Source of the DNA: Lumbricus rubellus
Lineage: Eukaryota > Annelida > Clitellata > Crassiclitellata > Lumbricidae
DNA: 64,000 nucleotides
Direction: 5' to 3'
Assembly (NCBI GenBank): GCA_945859605.1
Contig: OX243824.1
Span: 21,812,061-21,876,060 of the forward strand
How positions within the stretch are numbered: the stretch's first letter is position 1; each line of letters starts with the position of its first letter. The notes under the pieces are model-generated. The model made no database searches. It was not told the origin of the DNA and saw nothing but the letters and a program-made list of their open reading frames with translations. This document shows, piece after piece, positions 11,705-23,320 of this stretch. A program made the position numbers and the translations under genes.

Positions 11705-11985
11705 GGTCAAGAAAGAAGAGGAAGACGAAGAAGAAAAGGAGGAGGGGGAGGGGGAGGAGGAGGAGGAGAAGAAGAAGAAGAAGAAGAAGAAGAAGAAAAG
11801 GAGGAGGAGGCAGAGGAGGAGGAGAAGAAGAAGAAGAAGAAGAAGAAGAAGAAGAAAAGGAGGAGGAGGCAGAGGAGGAGGAGAAGAAGAAGAAGAAGAA
11901 GAAGAAGAAGAAAAGGAGGAGGAGGCAGAGGAGGAGGAGAAGAAGAAGAAGAAGAAGAAGAAGAGAAGAAGAAGATATTCTTTGA
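11705..11985. repeat. Purine-only GAA/GGA minisatellite
   Basis: About 280 bases almost free of pyrimidines on the + strand. Higher-order units of about 60 bases (aaaggaggaggaggcagagg followed by a GAA run) repeat about three times. The Lys/Glu/Arg frames are artefacts. Such mirror-symmetric purine tracts can form triplex DNA, which is general knowledge rather than something seen here. Confidence 0.9.
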
Positions 11986-12090
11986 AGACGATGGAGTATA
12001 AACCTAGTTAATTACAAGGAAGCCTTATAAACAGCAACACGATTCAGCGCGAAGAACCGTGTTGACCACATACATGTATGTAATGCTCCC

Positions 12091-12091
<1 letters not shown>

Positions 12092-12121
<30 letters not shown>

Positions 12122-12187
12122 TGTATGTATGTATGTATGTATGTATGTATGTATGTATGTATGTATGTATGTATGTATGTATGTATG

Positions 12188-12218
<31 letters not shown>

Positions 12219-12332
12219 CTATGTATGGTATGTATATACTATGTATGTATTGTATGTATGTATGTATGTATGTATGTATGTATGTATGTATGTGTGCATG
12301 TATGTATGTATGTATGTATGTATGTATGTATG

Positions 12333-12363
<31 letters not shown>

Positions 12364-12448
12364 CTATGTATGTATGTATATACTATGTATGTATTGTATG
12401 TATGTATGTATGTATGTATGTGTGTATGTATGTATGTATGTATGTATG

Positions 12449-12479
<31 letters not shown>

Positions 12480-12520
12480 TGTATGTATGTATGTATGTAT
12501 GTATGTATGTATGTATGTTC
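12092..12520. repeat. ATGT tetranucleotide array
   Basis: Near-pure ATGT with interruptions at about 12217-12250 and 12361-12395 (taactatgtatg...tatactatgtat). The two interruptions are near-identical, so a block was internally duplicated. Confidence 0.95.
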
Positions 12521-13620
12521 AGTGTTACCAGAAAACATCTTGGAGGGTGACAATATTTTGATACCCTGTGCACAATAAATCGGTGCCACAAAAGTTACTA
12601 TAATTATGCAATCACAATTGCATGTCAGATGAATTGCAACCCGGACTATATCATTATACCGGACATGATCATCATTCTATCGCAAGCATCTTTCTCTTTC
12701 TTCATGACAATAAGAAAAATCAGAAGAAAGAGATATTGCGTCCAGCGAGTGCTGTGCTGCGTGACATTTGCCTTAGGGTTGTTGACTATTCCTCGATCAT
12801 ATTTGGACCTGTCTCGTGTTCCAAAGATATATTTCATGTAACTGGAGAATAAAATGCGGTCAGAAGGTAAGCATGAGAAAGCACAACACGAGCAGAAAAC
12901 ACGGGAATGATCAGAAAAGAACGGGAAACATAAAGAAGAGGGACGCGGAAACGTGACAGTGGAGACAAAACGCGAATTAGGAGGCTACAAAGAGTAAGCA
13001 ACGCACGGTGATAAAACGGGTTTGTGAGAGTGTGAAAAGAAAGCACTGGTCACGAGGAGCATGCGTGGAAGCCAAAAGAGGTTCGGGTAGAAAAAGTTGG
13101 AACTAAAACAGTGTAGACAAACAGCGGAGATAACAAAAAAGAGAATCACTGTCGTTGGATCGAGGAAGGAAATTCAAGAATTTTTATTGCAACCAATTTA
13201 TTGTAACAGTCAGCAAAAAAATAAACACACATTAAACACACCAGTCCTGGTCAGCTGGTACCGTCATCTCGCTGAGCTCTGGCGACAGTCACTCCAGTGT
13301 TTATTCAAATTAAGCAGCTGATGTTATTAACTTATTACAATATCGACTACAACGGAGGGCCCAAAAGAGATCAAAATCCCGCTGAGTATATGGTCACCCA
13401 AGTAGCTATTTTAACGTTCTGTAGTTAGACAGTCGCTTTCGATAGAATAATCCATTGTAACAAAACGAGCGAATAATCATCCTAATATGACACGGTTATT
13501 ATAGACTAATATTATACAACTTCATTTATCTAATTATCATTTCGGTTGGAGACTAACTAAATAAACTGAAATATACAAACGGTCATATGCACAGATTAAT
13601 ATTAACAGAGATTTCCGAGT
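12521..13620. other. Non-coding stretch, no supported gene
   Basis: Only short unsupported frames; no repeat or domain recognised. Confidence 0.4.
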
Positions 13621-13849
13621 TTATAAGGTAGGATATAGGCCTATGCAGTTGCGTAATTTAAAGATGAAAAAGATATATGATGCACTATAATAGGAGAATT
13701 AAGACAATGAAAAGGAAGAAAAGAGGTCAGTGAAAAATTAAAACGAGAAGCGATAATTATGTTGCTGTAGGCCTATATGGAAAGGCTAAGCCTAGAAGGA
13801 TTAAGAGGTTTCTCGGAGAATGGAAAAAACGGGAAGTCTGAAGGTAGGC

Positions 13850-14155
13850 CTATTACACCATGATTCAAAAAGTAAGCCAAACTGTTTTCATATAGGCCTA
13901 TCTCTAATGCCTGATAACATAATTATCACGCTAAAATTTTAACTGAAATTTTGGCATAATATGAAGTTGAAAGAATCATATCTTTTTATTCGTTAAACTT
14001 TAATCTCATGACATTTTGGAATCATATTCGTAGTCCCATTCTCTACATAATTGGAAATTTTTAGCGTGATATGTTATCAGGCATTAGAGATACGAGTAGG
14101 CTATAATATTATGAAAAACAGTTTGACTTAGTTTTTTTTAATCACGGTGTATATA
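13850..14155. mobile_element. Palindromic MITE with long inverted repeats (TA-target type)
   Basis: The outer arms read tacaccatgattca on the left and the complement of tacaccgtgattaaa on the right. The inner arms tctctaatgcctgataaca and ttatcaggcattagaga are near-perfect. Total length is about 305 bases with nothing coding. A TA lies at each edge, as for Tc1/mariner MITEs, but the exact boundary is uncertain. Confidence 0.65.
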
Positions 14156-14504
14156 CTTGGGTCCTATATACATGTATAGGCTATAGCTACAGTACTGTCA
14201 GTACATAGGCTCATCAGGCATTTTATGTAACTCTTTAGCAACACTGTGCAAATGGTCGATGTGATATCGAGTGAATTCTTTACATAACTGAATTACGGAC
14301 AGAATCGATTTAAAGACCCAACTTCTCTAACGAATCTCTGTCTGTCTGTATTATGCCAGCTGCAGGGGTACACACTACACAGCGTTGCGAAGGGAATTGC
14401 TGGTTTTCGTCCACAACCCGTCTCCTCCCATGGCCAACCACACGCCCCCCCCCGTCCCACCTCTCTGGAGTACAATTAAGGCGTTGCCCGGTAAATTTTT
14501 GTTC

Positions 14505-15010
<506 letters not shown>

Positions 15011-15856
15011 CCATCTATCCATCCATGTCAAAAATTTCCTGTCACGTGCTTTTGTCTCTGCTTATTTAGTTCTATCTCACCGTCATCCATATATTATAGT
15101 CGTTTATATACAGTGTTCACATTTGACTCCGTTTTTGCATCACGTCTTGCAATCTTTTTCATGCGCCTAACCGCCGCCCACGCCCTCTCTCTGTGTCTGT
15201 CTGTGTCTATTTCTCTCTCTTTCTATCTCCTCTAACTTTCTCTCTCTGTGTCTGTCTGTCTGTCTGTCTGTCTCCCTCCCTCCCTCCCTCCCTTCCTGTC
15301 GTCTAACAATCACCAACACAACGTCTTTCATGACTGCCAATTCCGACCAAAACGTAACACCACGCATTTCGTGTCGCTCCCCGCGACACAATAGAGACAC
15401 ATCGAGGCGCAGAACACGCAGTGGTTCAGAGTTTCAGCCACATACATACATACATGTCATGTAGGATACACATACGAAAGTGTTCAGAGTCACTTACATG
15501 TATAATGAGCCCTGATCCAATGTCACGTCATTATTATGCTGCTTCGCTGCTTTCGTCAGGTAACATCAAATATTATTAGTTCGCTGTATTGTAATACACA
15601 CTCATTTTTTTTATTATCGTCTGCTGCGCTGTTGTAGTTTGATGTGACGTGCTGCTTTGCAGCATCAAGGTTGATGTTGGCAAAAGAGTTTTGCGTGGGT
15701 GGTGAATCTGTCAAATAAAACGAGACCCGTCTGATCCAGGTCTGTCGTCGGCGGAATGGCGGATAAATCTTTGAACATCAACCTTCATAATAGGTCTACT
15801 CATGTAAATAAGTAGGCTATGTGGCAACTCCAAACGCGTGGCTTCCAGTGGCTATA

Positions 15857-16216
15857 CACGCATGGACGCCCGTACATAGGAGCAAGCGGGGGCACTGGCC
15901 CCGCTTCCTGGAAAAGTGACACCTATTTATTTAACTACTACTTTTGGGTGTTAAACAAATTTCTTCGCATTAAAAAGAACCCACCTTTTAGCATGATTTT
16001 TAAATTTTAAACATATTTCTTCAAACCAAGGAAACTATTCGTATTAAAATGATGCACAAAATGAAACTGAAAATTTGCATTGAGAAGCCTCTTTGAAAAA
16101 TACCCGTGTTCTTAATCTCCAGCTTTGAATTTTTCAAGTCTCCTACTACTAAAAAGTCAACTGTGACCATCGTGAAATTTGTGCCACTCCTGCAAATATT
16201 TCTGCGGGCGCACACG
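15857..16216. mobile_element. hAT-type MITE family C, diverged copy
   Basis: It starts atggacgcccgtac and ends tttctgcgggcgca, matching the ends of 47271-47716. It shares internal blocks such as cttcctggaaaagtgacacc and aaatttcttc in inverted order. No clean 8-bp duplication is left. Confidence 0.6.
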
Positions 16217-16770
16217 TAGCCTATAAGCTTACACGCCGACTGAAAAAGATCGACTTTTTGGTCAAATTTTCTCACGACCTTTTTTTACTCGTCCAAATTT
16301 CTGACGACCTTATTTTATTAGTCATCGCCTACTTGTCTGACTCTTTTGAAAGTTTTGATCCGTGGACGTTCACGACAGTCCAAAACCAACCGATACTTTC
16401 TGCCATTTTAGACTATTTTCTCCTCGTAATTTCATTTCTCACACATTTTCCCGTTGAGTTCTTTGTGAGGCGAGTAGGCCCCTATATACGCTGTATACCC
16501 GCGTATACCCTCATGTACAGCCCTGCATGTTGTAAAGGAATTTGTGCAGTTGTCAAAGCAGTTCTGCGCATTTAATTTTATTTTGTTAATATTTGCAACT
16601 GGTTCACTATGGAAGGACTAAGGACCTCTTTGCACTGTGCAGTGAAAAACAAGCAGGAAGGCGCGATAAAGTGTAGCCTACGAGTACGACAAAAAAAGTC
16701 ATCAGATTTTTTCGTCGCCGACTTGCGACATTTTTGTTGGGAAAATTTTCAGAAACGATAACAAATTTTC
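16217..16770. repeat. Degraded dispersed repeats (gtcgt...aaattt family and MITE A debris)
   Basis: 16255-16335 carries cgacc-ttttt-gtccaaatttctgacgacc blocks of the dispersed family. About 16505-16640 shows a worn MITE A pattern (cagccctg, aaaggaattt, gtgcagttgt, ggttcactatgg). Confidence 0.4.
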
Positions 16771-17393
16771 GCCAAGCAAAGCCGCACCAGAATAACTTCC
16801 TGCATGGTTGTGCATTTCTACTAATTTCTTTTAAAAGCATCATCTGCGCAGACTAAGCTTACATACAAAAACATAAAGGGCCTATACTATATTATATAGG
16901 CTATGCATTGCAAATCCTTAATTGATGTCGCGGGATATCATGGCTTAACCTGATTTTTTAAAAGCCTCTTTTGTTCTTTGTGGCCAATATTGATCTTTTA
17001 AAGGCTCTGCTCATTCTCGTTAGCCTATCTGTTACGGAAGCCTTGCAGTGAACATGCATCATTCAGACTTATAGATCTATAACACACGTCTCGGTATTCT
17101 AATACGAGATCTTGAACACGAGTCGCGATGCAGAATTGACCGGAGTTCAAAAGCAAATGAATGGGGGTTCGAGTTGGGGTGCACCTCGTCAACTGTAAAT
17201 CGCGTTCAGCTGTTGAATTTGCCGTTCAACAAGAAACATAGGCCTATTATAAACATTCAAAGACAATGCACCGCTGCAAATAGTATGGCTTATAATACAG
17301 GTAATATACATGTACTTGCATACATGTATACTGTAACACATACATTCATTCATAAGTAAAGGCATAAATATATAAATAGTATTATATACACGC

Positions 17394-17432
<39 letters not shown>

Positions 17433-17700
17433 TTTCACGCATAAACAATTAAACCCTTATACGAACATGAATGCTTACATAGATATATGCCTGCACATAC
17501 ATTGTACTCTATGAATGTATATTTTATACATGCAAATGTCATGCATGCATGAGAATCTATTATATAGTTTTTATATGCAATGTCCTATACTGATTGCATA
17601 CATGCGTGTGCGCGTGGAGACGCACGTAGATGTATGGTATGCTTACACTGAGTGCACAAACCAATGTATGCGCGTTTGCATTCATAGATGATCAGATGGG
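16771..17700. other. Non-coding stretch with a TA dinucleotide run
   Basis: (AT)n at about 17397-17432; otherwise nothing recognised. Confidence 0.45.
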
Positions 17701-17905
17701 CCAAGAGACAGACAGACGACAGACAGACAGACTTACATATAGACAGACAAACAGGCAGACAGACAGATAGAAAGGCAGACAGAAGGATGGATGGATGTAT
17801 GGATGGATGTATGGATGGATGGATGGATGGATGGATAGATTGTTAGAGAGAGAGAGTGGGGGACGGAGGGACGGAGGGAGACAGACAGACAGACAGACAG
17901 AGAGA
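17700..17905. repeat. ACAG, GATG and GAGA short arrays
   Basis: (CAGA)n at 17705-17780, (GGAT)n at 17785-17835 and (ACAG)n at 17880-17900. About 17945-18000 adds a short CATCTT run. Confidence 0.8.
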
Positions 17906-18740
17906 CAGATAGATCAACAGCTGACGTCGTCCTTTATGCAGCCTTCATCTCTTCCACATCATCGTCGTCATCTTCATCTTCATCTTCGTCTTCGTCTTGT
18001 GTTTATGTAGTCTTCTAATCCTCACCGGATGTTGTTCCCTGCAACAGGCCAGAGCACTTGCGTCACGATCAGAGCGCCCCTGGCGTCTGACGACGTCAAT
18101 CGTCACGTGATCGCTTCCCGACAGGCAGCGCGCGCGACACGAAACCACAGCGTAATTACAGAGATGGATGGGAGATGGGAGAGGAAGGAAGGTAGGCGAG
18201 GAGGATGAGGAGGAGGAGGAGGCAGGTCTAGCCAGGCAGATGCAGCCATCTATGGAGAGGGAAGGGAAGAACGAGGTGGAAAGGAAGGCGCAGAAAATGG
18301 CCGTTCGTAGACGTTAACTAAGAGACTCAGGTCAACGCATTCATTAGACGAGGGTGCATGGACGTCGTCGGCATGTAGATGCAAAGCAGGCAAAAGAAGG
18401 AGGATGCACTGATTGACAGGTAAGCGTAACAGGTGTCGTCTCTGCAGGTGTGGATGCTTAACCCGTTTCAGTTAATACGGCCGTCGCATATGTTTAGGGA
18501 ATTTCTGCTGAACACGTTGATAGTTGGCTGTACTGTTCGCTATGATTTTCATGACTTGATATGATATAATACCAACGCATGGCTCTATTTCCAGAGATGT
18601 GCAATGCATCATGGGATTTTAATTCACATGGCTCTTGCTTCTATAGAGTCCGTCAATCGCTTGTCTCTGAATGTGTGTTTGTCTTTGTCGAGGCGCCCTT
18701 GTAGCAGCATGGCTGTGTTATGGCGCCATAGAAATTGTCG
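17906..18740. other. Non-coding stretch, no supported gene
   Basis: Includes a GGA-rich patch at about 18175-18230. No domain or repeat recognised. Confidence 0.35.
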
Positions 18741-18744
18741 TCAT

Positions 18745-18941
18745 CAGGGATGTTTTAAGGCATTTTTAGAACTGCACAACTCCTTCTTTTCCTTTCCTAT
18801 CGTTCATGGTTAAATTACTTCCAATCGGAGGACAATGACCATTTTTTTGCAAGATTTAACTGTACAGAAGTGCTTCTACAACAGCACAAATCCATTTAGA
18901 ACTGCAAATTTTGTGTACAACTGCGCGTTAAAAAAGCCCTG
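18745..18941 (+). mobile_element. hAT-type MITE family A, complete reference copy
   Basis: The 197-bp element begins CAGGGATGTTTTAAGGCATT and ends AAAAAAGCCCTG. It is flanked by a perfect 8-bp duplication gtcgtcat (18737-18744 and 18942-18949). It has no coding capacity and is the clearest boundary evidence for family A, other copies of which lie at 999, 5838, 44153, 50336, 53437 and 60559-60964. Confidence 0.85.
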
Positions 18942-19329
18942 GTCGTCATTACATTACATTACATACTATAAGGTCTTTATTGATGCCGAAATAGCCATCA
19001 GTCTGCTGGTGGCTTTTATGGCAACGTTGTTGTGATGCAAACAGCTGTTACGATCCATGGATTCAGCTGTTTACATGTGCACACTTTAACTGCTTTTATC
19101 TGCAGCGAACGACCTTCTTGTGACCATTCATTATGAATCATTCATCCATCCATCGCATCCTTGGCAGTTTGAAAAGCTATAAACAGACGGCTTTAAAGAC
19201 AATCATCAGCTTAACCCTTTAATTCCGAGAAGGTAGTAAATGGTATGGGAAATCCTATACCCTCCGGCATTAAAGGGTTAACCTGCAATGGCTTTCACGC
19301 AAATTGCATGTCTAATGAACCACATTAGA

Positions 19330-19430
19330 CCTCTGTCATGTCAAGTCACGTCATGTCATGTCAAGTCATGTCAAGTCATGTCAAATCATGTCATGTCAAG
19401 TCAAGTCATGTCAAATCATAAACGGTATGT
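19330..19430. repeat. GTCAT/GTCAA pentanucleotide array
   Basis: About 18 imperfect units of catgt/caagt-type pentamers. Confidence 0.85.
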
Positions 19431-19490
19431 CATGCTACAGACTATAAATAGGGTTTTCGTCCAATGTGGGTCTTCACCAAACCCCACCCC

Positions 19491-19715
19491 ACGTGGTGGT
19501 GTAGTGGGTATGTTCATTGCCTTGCAGCCGGAGGGTTGCAGGTTCGAATCCACATCAAGCCGTCGCGTAGGAACCTTGAGCAAGTTCCTCACTATCAATT
19601 GCTTGGGCGCTTCGGCGTGAAACTCTAATGCAGTGCCCGCGCTGTAGTCGGGAGCGCCTCTGAGTATTGAACTTAAATAGGCGCTATAGAAATGGAGAAA
19701 TAAATAAATAAATAA
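19491..19715 (+). mobile_element. tRNA-derived SINE
   Basis: Box A lies in tggtgtagtgggta and box B is ggttcgaatcc, about 45 bases apart. These are followed by a conserved body (gggcgcttcggcgtgaaact) and a gagcgcctctgagta / ggcgctatagaaatggag tail ending in (AAAT)n. Box spacing fits an internal RNA polymerase III promoter. The tail resembles LINE 3' ends in this window (37440, 62365), suggesting shared retrotransposition machinery. Confidence 0.85.
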
Positions 19716-20110
19716 GTTAAAGTGTTAGCGGCATATGCATAAAAATGAAAATCGTCATTAACACACGTTCATCAAGTGTCAAACCGAGTTGACCTCATGC
19801 AGTTTCATCAGTGTTTTTGTGTATACATCTTTTTTGATGCCATATAAAAGTGCAACATCTAAAAATTATAAATGATGCAGGATATATTTAGAAGTCCCTT
19901 CCTTATTGAACCTGCCGTCGGCTCAGTTATCTCGCTGTTGTTATTGTCACCTGAAGTCTTTCAAAACAAGTAATACGATCCGAGCAGATGATGGCTTCTT
20001 GCGTTTCAAATGAGAATCCGGATTGCGTATCATGCACCAAGCTGTTTTTAGCAAAGCTTTTCTAGCAAATTTTATCTCCAGTAAACATACATGACATTGT
20101 ATCTATGAAA

Positions 20111-20325
20111 ACATACATACATACAGGTACATACATACATACAAACATACATACATACATACATACATACATACATACATACATACATACATACATACAT
20201 ACATACATACATACATACATACATACACACATACACACACATACATACATACATACATACATACATACATACATACATACATACATACATACATACATAC
20301 ATACATACATACATACATACATACT
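20111..20325. repeat. ACAT tetranucleotide array
   Basis: Near-pure ATAC/ACAT with a short ACAC interruption at about 20224-20243. Confidence 0.95.
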
Positions 20326-20460
20326 TCCGTCTTTCAAAATGTCAAATGTGCACGAACACACGACCATACATGTACAACAGTAGATGGATAACGCGGCGAC
20401 GTACATGTATGCTTTAGCAACTATGCAGTTAAAACTTCCCTCTTGTTACCTTGAACACCT

Positions 20461-20790
20461 GAAACGTGAAACCTTCATCACGTGAAACCTTCATCACGTG
20501 AAACCTTCATCACGTGAAACCTTCATCACGTGAAACCTTCATCACGTGAAACCTTCATCACGTGAAACCTTCATCACGTGAAACCTTCATCACGTGAAAC
20601 CTTCATCACGGGAAACCTTCATCACGTGAAACCTTCATCACGTGAAACCTTCATCACGTGAAACCTTCATCACGTGAAACCTTCATCACGTGAAACCTTC
20701 ATCACGTGAAACCTTCATCATGTGAAATCTTAATCACGTGAAATCCTAATCACGTGAAATCTTAATCACGTGAAACCTTCATCACGTGAA
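20461..20790. repeat. 16-bp minisatellite with a CACGTG palindrome in each unit
   Basis: Unit gtgaaaccttcatcac repeats about 20 times head to tail, with most changes in the last five units. Each junction creates CACGTG, the canonical E-box, at a fixed 16-bp spacing. Confidence 0.95.
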
Positions 20791-21218
20791 GCCAGCAAGA
20801 ACGCCGGCAGTTTCTAGGATGATTACTTGATTAGGCTACCGGCCATTTCACTAAATCGTCTTTGCATATTTGTTGCGCGCAGCGATCAGTTTTTTAGGGT
20901 AAATATGACTCTTGAATGGTCTCTCCCTCCAAGGACATAATTGTTATAGGAGAGATCACAGATTGGCTGATGACAGTTGTATAGTATAATGACAGATAAG
21001 TAGAATAGGCTGAATCCAGTTAATTGGCAACAAAATGTTGAAGGTTACCTGGATGCATGAAGTCAAATGCTATGCGCTAGGTTAACTTAAAAATAGGATA
21101 ACTGCAATAAGGTCATAAAAAACTATTAGGTGGCTAAGGCGATCATATGTATAGTGGTCACTTGTCAGGTAGAATAGAATGGGTTTAGCTCTGCCATCAT
21201 TCTCTGGGTGGTGGCTAT
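20791..21218. other. Non-coding stretch before the gap
   Basis: Nothing recognised. Confidence 0.4.
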
Positions 21219-21262
21219 GTGTGTGAGAGAGAGAGAGAAAGAGTGAGAGAGAGAGAGAGAGA

Positions 21263-21300
<38 letters not shown>

Positions 21301-21500
21301 NNNNNNNNNNNNNNNNNNNNNNNNNNNNNNNNNNNNNNNNNNNNNNNNNNNNNNNNNNNNNNNNNNNNNNNNNNNNNNNNNNNNNNNNNNNNNNNNNNNN
21401 NNNNNNNNNNNNNNNNNNNNNNNNNNNNNNNNNNNNNNNNNNNNNNNNNNNNNNNNNNNNNNNNNNNNNNNNNNNNNNNNNNNNNNNNNNNNNNNNNNNN
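21219..21500. other. GA dinucleotide run and 200-base assembly gap
   Basis: (GA)n at 21223-21300 runs directly into 200 N at 21301-21500. The sequence right of the gap is not GA, so the array length is unknown and the 200 may be a placeholder. Confidence 0.95.
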
Positions 21501-21544
21501 ATTTCATCAATGCGAGTCCCGGCCGGCAAGCCCACTACCAAAGC

Positions 21545-21690
21545 TATAAGACATTTCATGAGGCGATATCTGAGCGATATATGCGATGCGATATCTTAAC
21601 TTTCTATATCGGACCTATATCGCTTCGATATAGCTGACTGTAGGGTTTTTGCGTGTACCGATACCGGAGCGATATCGTATTTAATGTTCG
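21545..21690. repeat. Left subterminal array of GCGATAT/TATCG words
   Basis: Words gcgatatc, gcgatata, atatcgcttcgatata and gagcgatatcg recur within 150 bases. The same vocabulary fills 30150-30800 at the other end of the candidate transposon and was not noticed elsewhere in the window. Confidence 0.65.
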
Positions 21691-21897
21691 CCATCTTGCA
21701 AGTGATTATCATAATATAGCCTATTATATATACGGTCTTTGTTCGTGAAATGCAAATGGTGGTGAGCGAGGTCGTTTTATCAAATATTATAGTGTATACT
21801 AGTGTAGTGTCAAATGTTGCAAAGTTAAGTTGTGTTGGACAATCATCGAAATTGTTTCTTTGCACCATATTGGATTGCTTTGTGAAGTTTTCATAAT

Positions 21898-22175
21898 TAA
21901 AAGTAGGGTAAACGTGTATTTACCGGGTAAAAAGCGAGGAGCGGGTATAGCGGGCACGCCACGCGGGTGAAAAGCGGGTAATTACAGCGGAAATTACTAC
22001 AGCTAGACGACACAAACCCTGACCCTAACCGATCCTCACGACGGGTACCCTGACCCTAACCGACCTTCACGAGGGTTACCCTGACTCTAACCGACCATCT
22101 CAAAGGGTAGCCCGCTGTAATTATCCGCCTTTCACCCGTGGCGTACCCGCTTTTTACCCGGTATACCTATTTTAA
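21898..22175. mobile_element. Fold-back MITE with internal ccctaacc repeats
   Basis: Left arm agggtaaacgtgtatttacc followed by gggtaaaaagcg and gcgggtaattacagcgg; the right arm is their inverted complement ending tttacccggtataccta. The loop (about 22016-22110) holds three copies of a unit of about 35 bases, ccctgaccctaaccga plus cctcacgagggt. Confidence 0.7.
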
Positions 22176-22219
22176 GCCTAGTTCGGCGATACTAGGGCCT
22201 ACAAGTAATAACGTTCCGG

Positions 22220-22617
22220 GGTAATTGGCTAGTTTAGCGTCCCAAATTTGGCAGGTGTCAGCATGATATAATTTTCAACCTATATTCCGACTTCTTATTT
22301 GAAAATCAACATTTTCCTCATGATAATCAGTCGTCCCGCTTCTTATTTTGATATCAACTTTTTCATTGGCATCCCGGTTCTATTTTAAAATCAGCATTTT
22401 CCATCAGTCATGCGCCATGTTTATCGTTTTAGCATATAATTTATAATCTCGCTTCTGTTTCGTTACCGATAATTTCATCCTTTATCCCACTTGTAGTTTA
22501 AGCATTGACAACTTTGTTTCTCATCCCGCTTCTGTTTAATTCTCATGTTTTAATCACTTATTCCACTTCTTGTCTTGTGCGTAAATAATTTGGGATGCTG
22601 AACTAGCCAATTACCAA
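22220..22617. mobile_element. 398-bp MITE flanked by gttccgg
   Basis: The inverted ends share ggtaattggctagtt followed by agc(g/a)tcccaaat. The direct repeat gttccgg flanks both sides (22213-22219 and 22618-22624), a 7-bp or slightly worn 8-bp duplication. The interior repeats cccgcttctt-tttt blocks that also appear at 63850-63905, so the family has another member at the window edge. Confidence 0.72.
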
Positions 22618-22639
22618 GTTCCGGTATAATTATATGCAA

Positions 22640-23320
22640 ATAAATTTTTATGTGGTGGAATATAATTCACATAGTTCCACGATTGGTATTCCGGCCATCT
22701 GAGGTATTTCGGTATTCCATCAAAATGACAAAAAGTAGCGGTTAATTTTTCATTCCACTTACGTACCCTTTTATCACAACTGAAATACATTTTACACTAC
22801 ACTACAATACAGGTTTGACAAAGAGAAATTTGTAGCTGCATAACATATGATAACAGCAAGACTACAGTGACATAGTGAAATGTCGATAAACAGCAAAGAA
22901 GCACAAAGAAAGGTATATGTTTAATCAGTTATAACTGATATTTCATAATAACTAGCTATGCTATCATCTCCATCTCTTGTGGTTTTCCGGCAGCGTCAGA
23001 AATTGCACTTATGATTTTCACTAATGCATTAATGTTTTGCAATTTGCTTCTTACTTGCACTATTCGTGAATCATTCAACGTTTTATTTTCATGACCTTGA
23101 AATTCTTGGAAGGGAATTATATGTCGTCGACAAAGCCCTTTGTTTTTAAATTAGGTAAATAATCCATTAGAAGATTAAATGCCTGGTTACATGCTGTATG
23201 CTGACATTTGGCAGGCTGCATGCATGGGATTAAAAGTATTGTTCAGTTTTGTGGATGAATGTTTTCCACATTCATTAAATTTTTCGTCAGAATGTCATTT
23301 CAATTAAGTAAATTTCGAAG
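22640..23320. other. Sequence upstream of the transposase gene
   Basis: No clear open frame. The transposase frame has a plausible splice acceptor at 23355-23356, so a short first exon could be hidden here, but none could be identified. Confidence 0.35.

Noticed and set aside
11610..12011. Lys/Glu/Arg-rich frames of more than 100 codons
   Set aside because: They follow a purine-only GAA/GGA array in several frames and have no domain, splice or start support.
19491..19560. Functional tRNA gene
   Set aside because: A and B boxes are present but there is no cloverleaf with a proper acceptor stem, and the sequence continues into a repeated SINE body and tail found at five other sites.
20461..20790. 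CRISPR array
   Set aside because: Units are contiguous 16-mers without unique spacers, and the window is plainly animal nuclear DNA.
21082..21599. Frames crossing the N gap
   Set aside because: They consist mostly of unknown residues and GA repeat; nothing can be supported.
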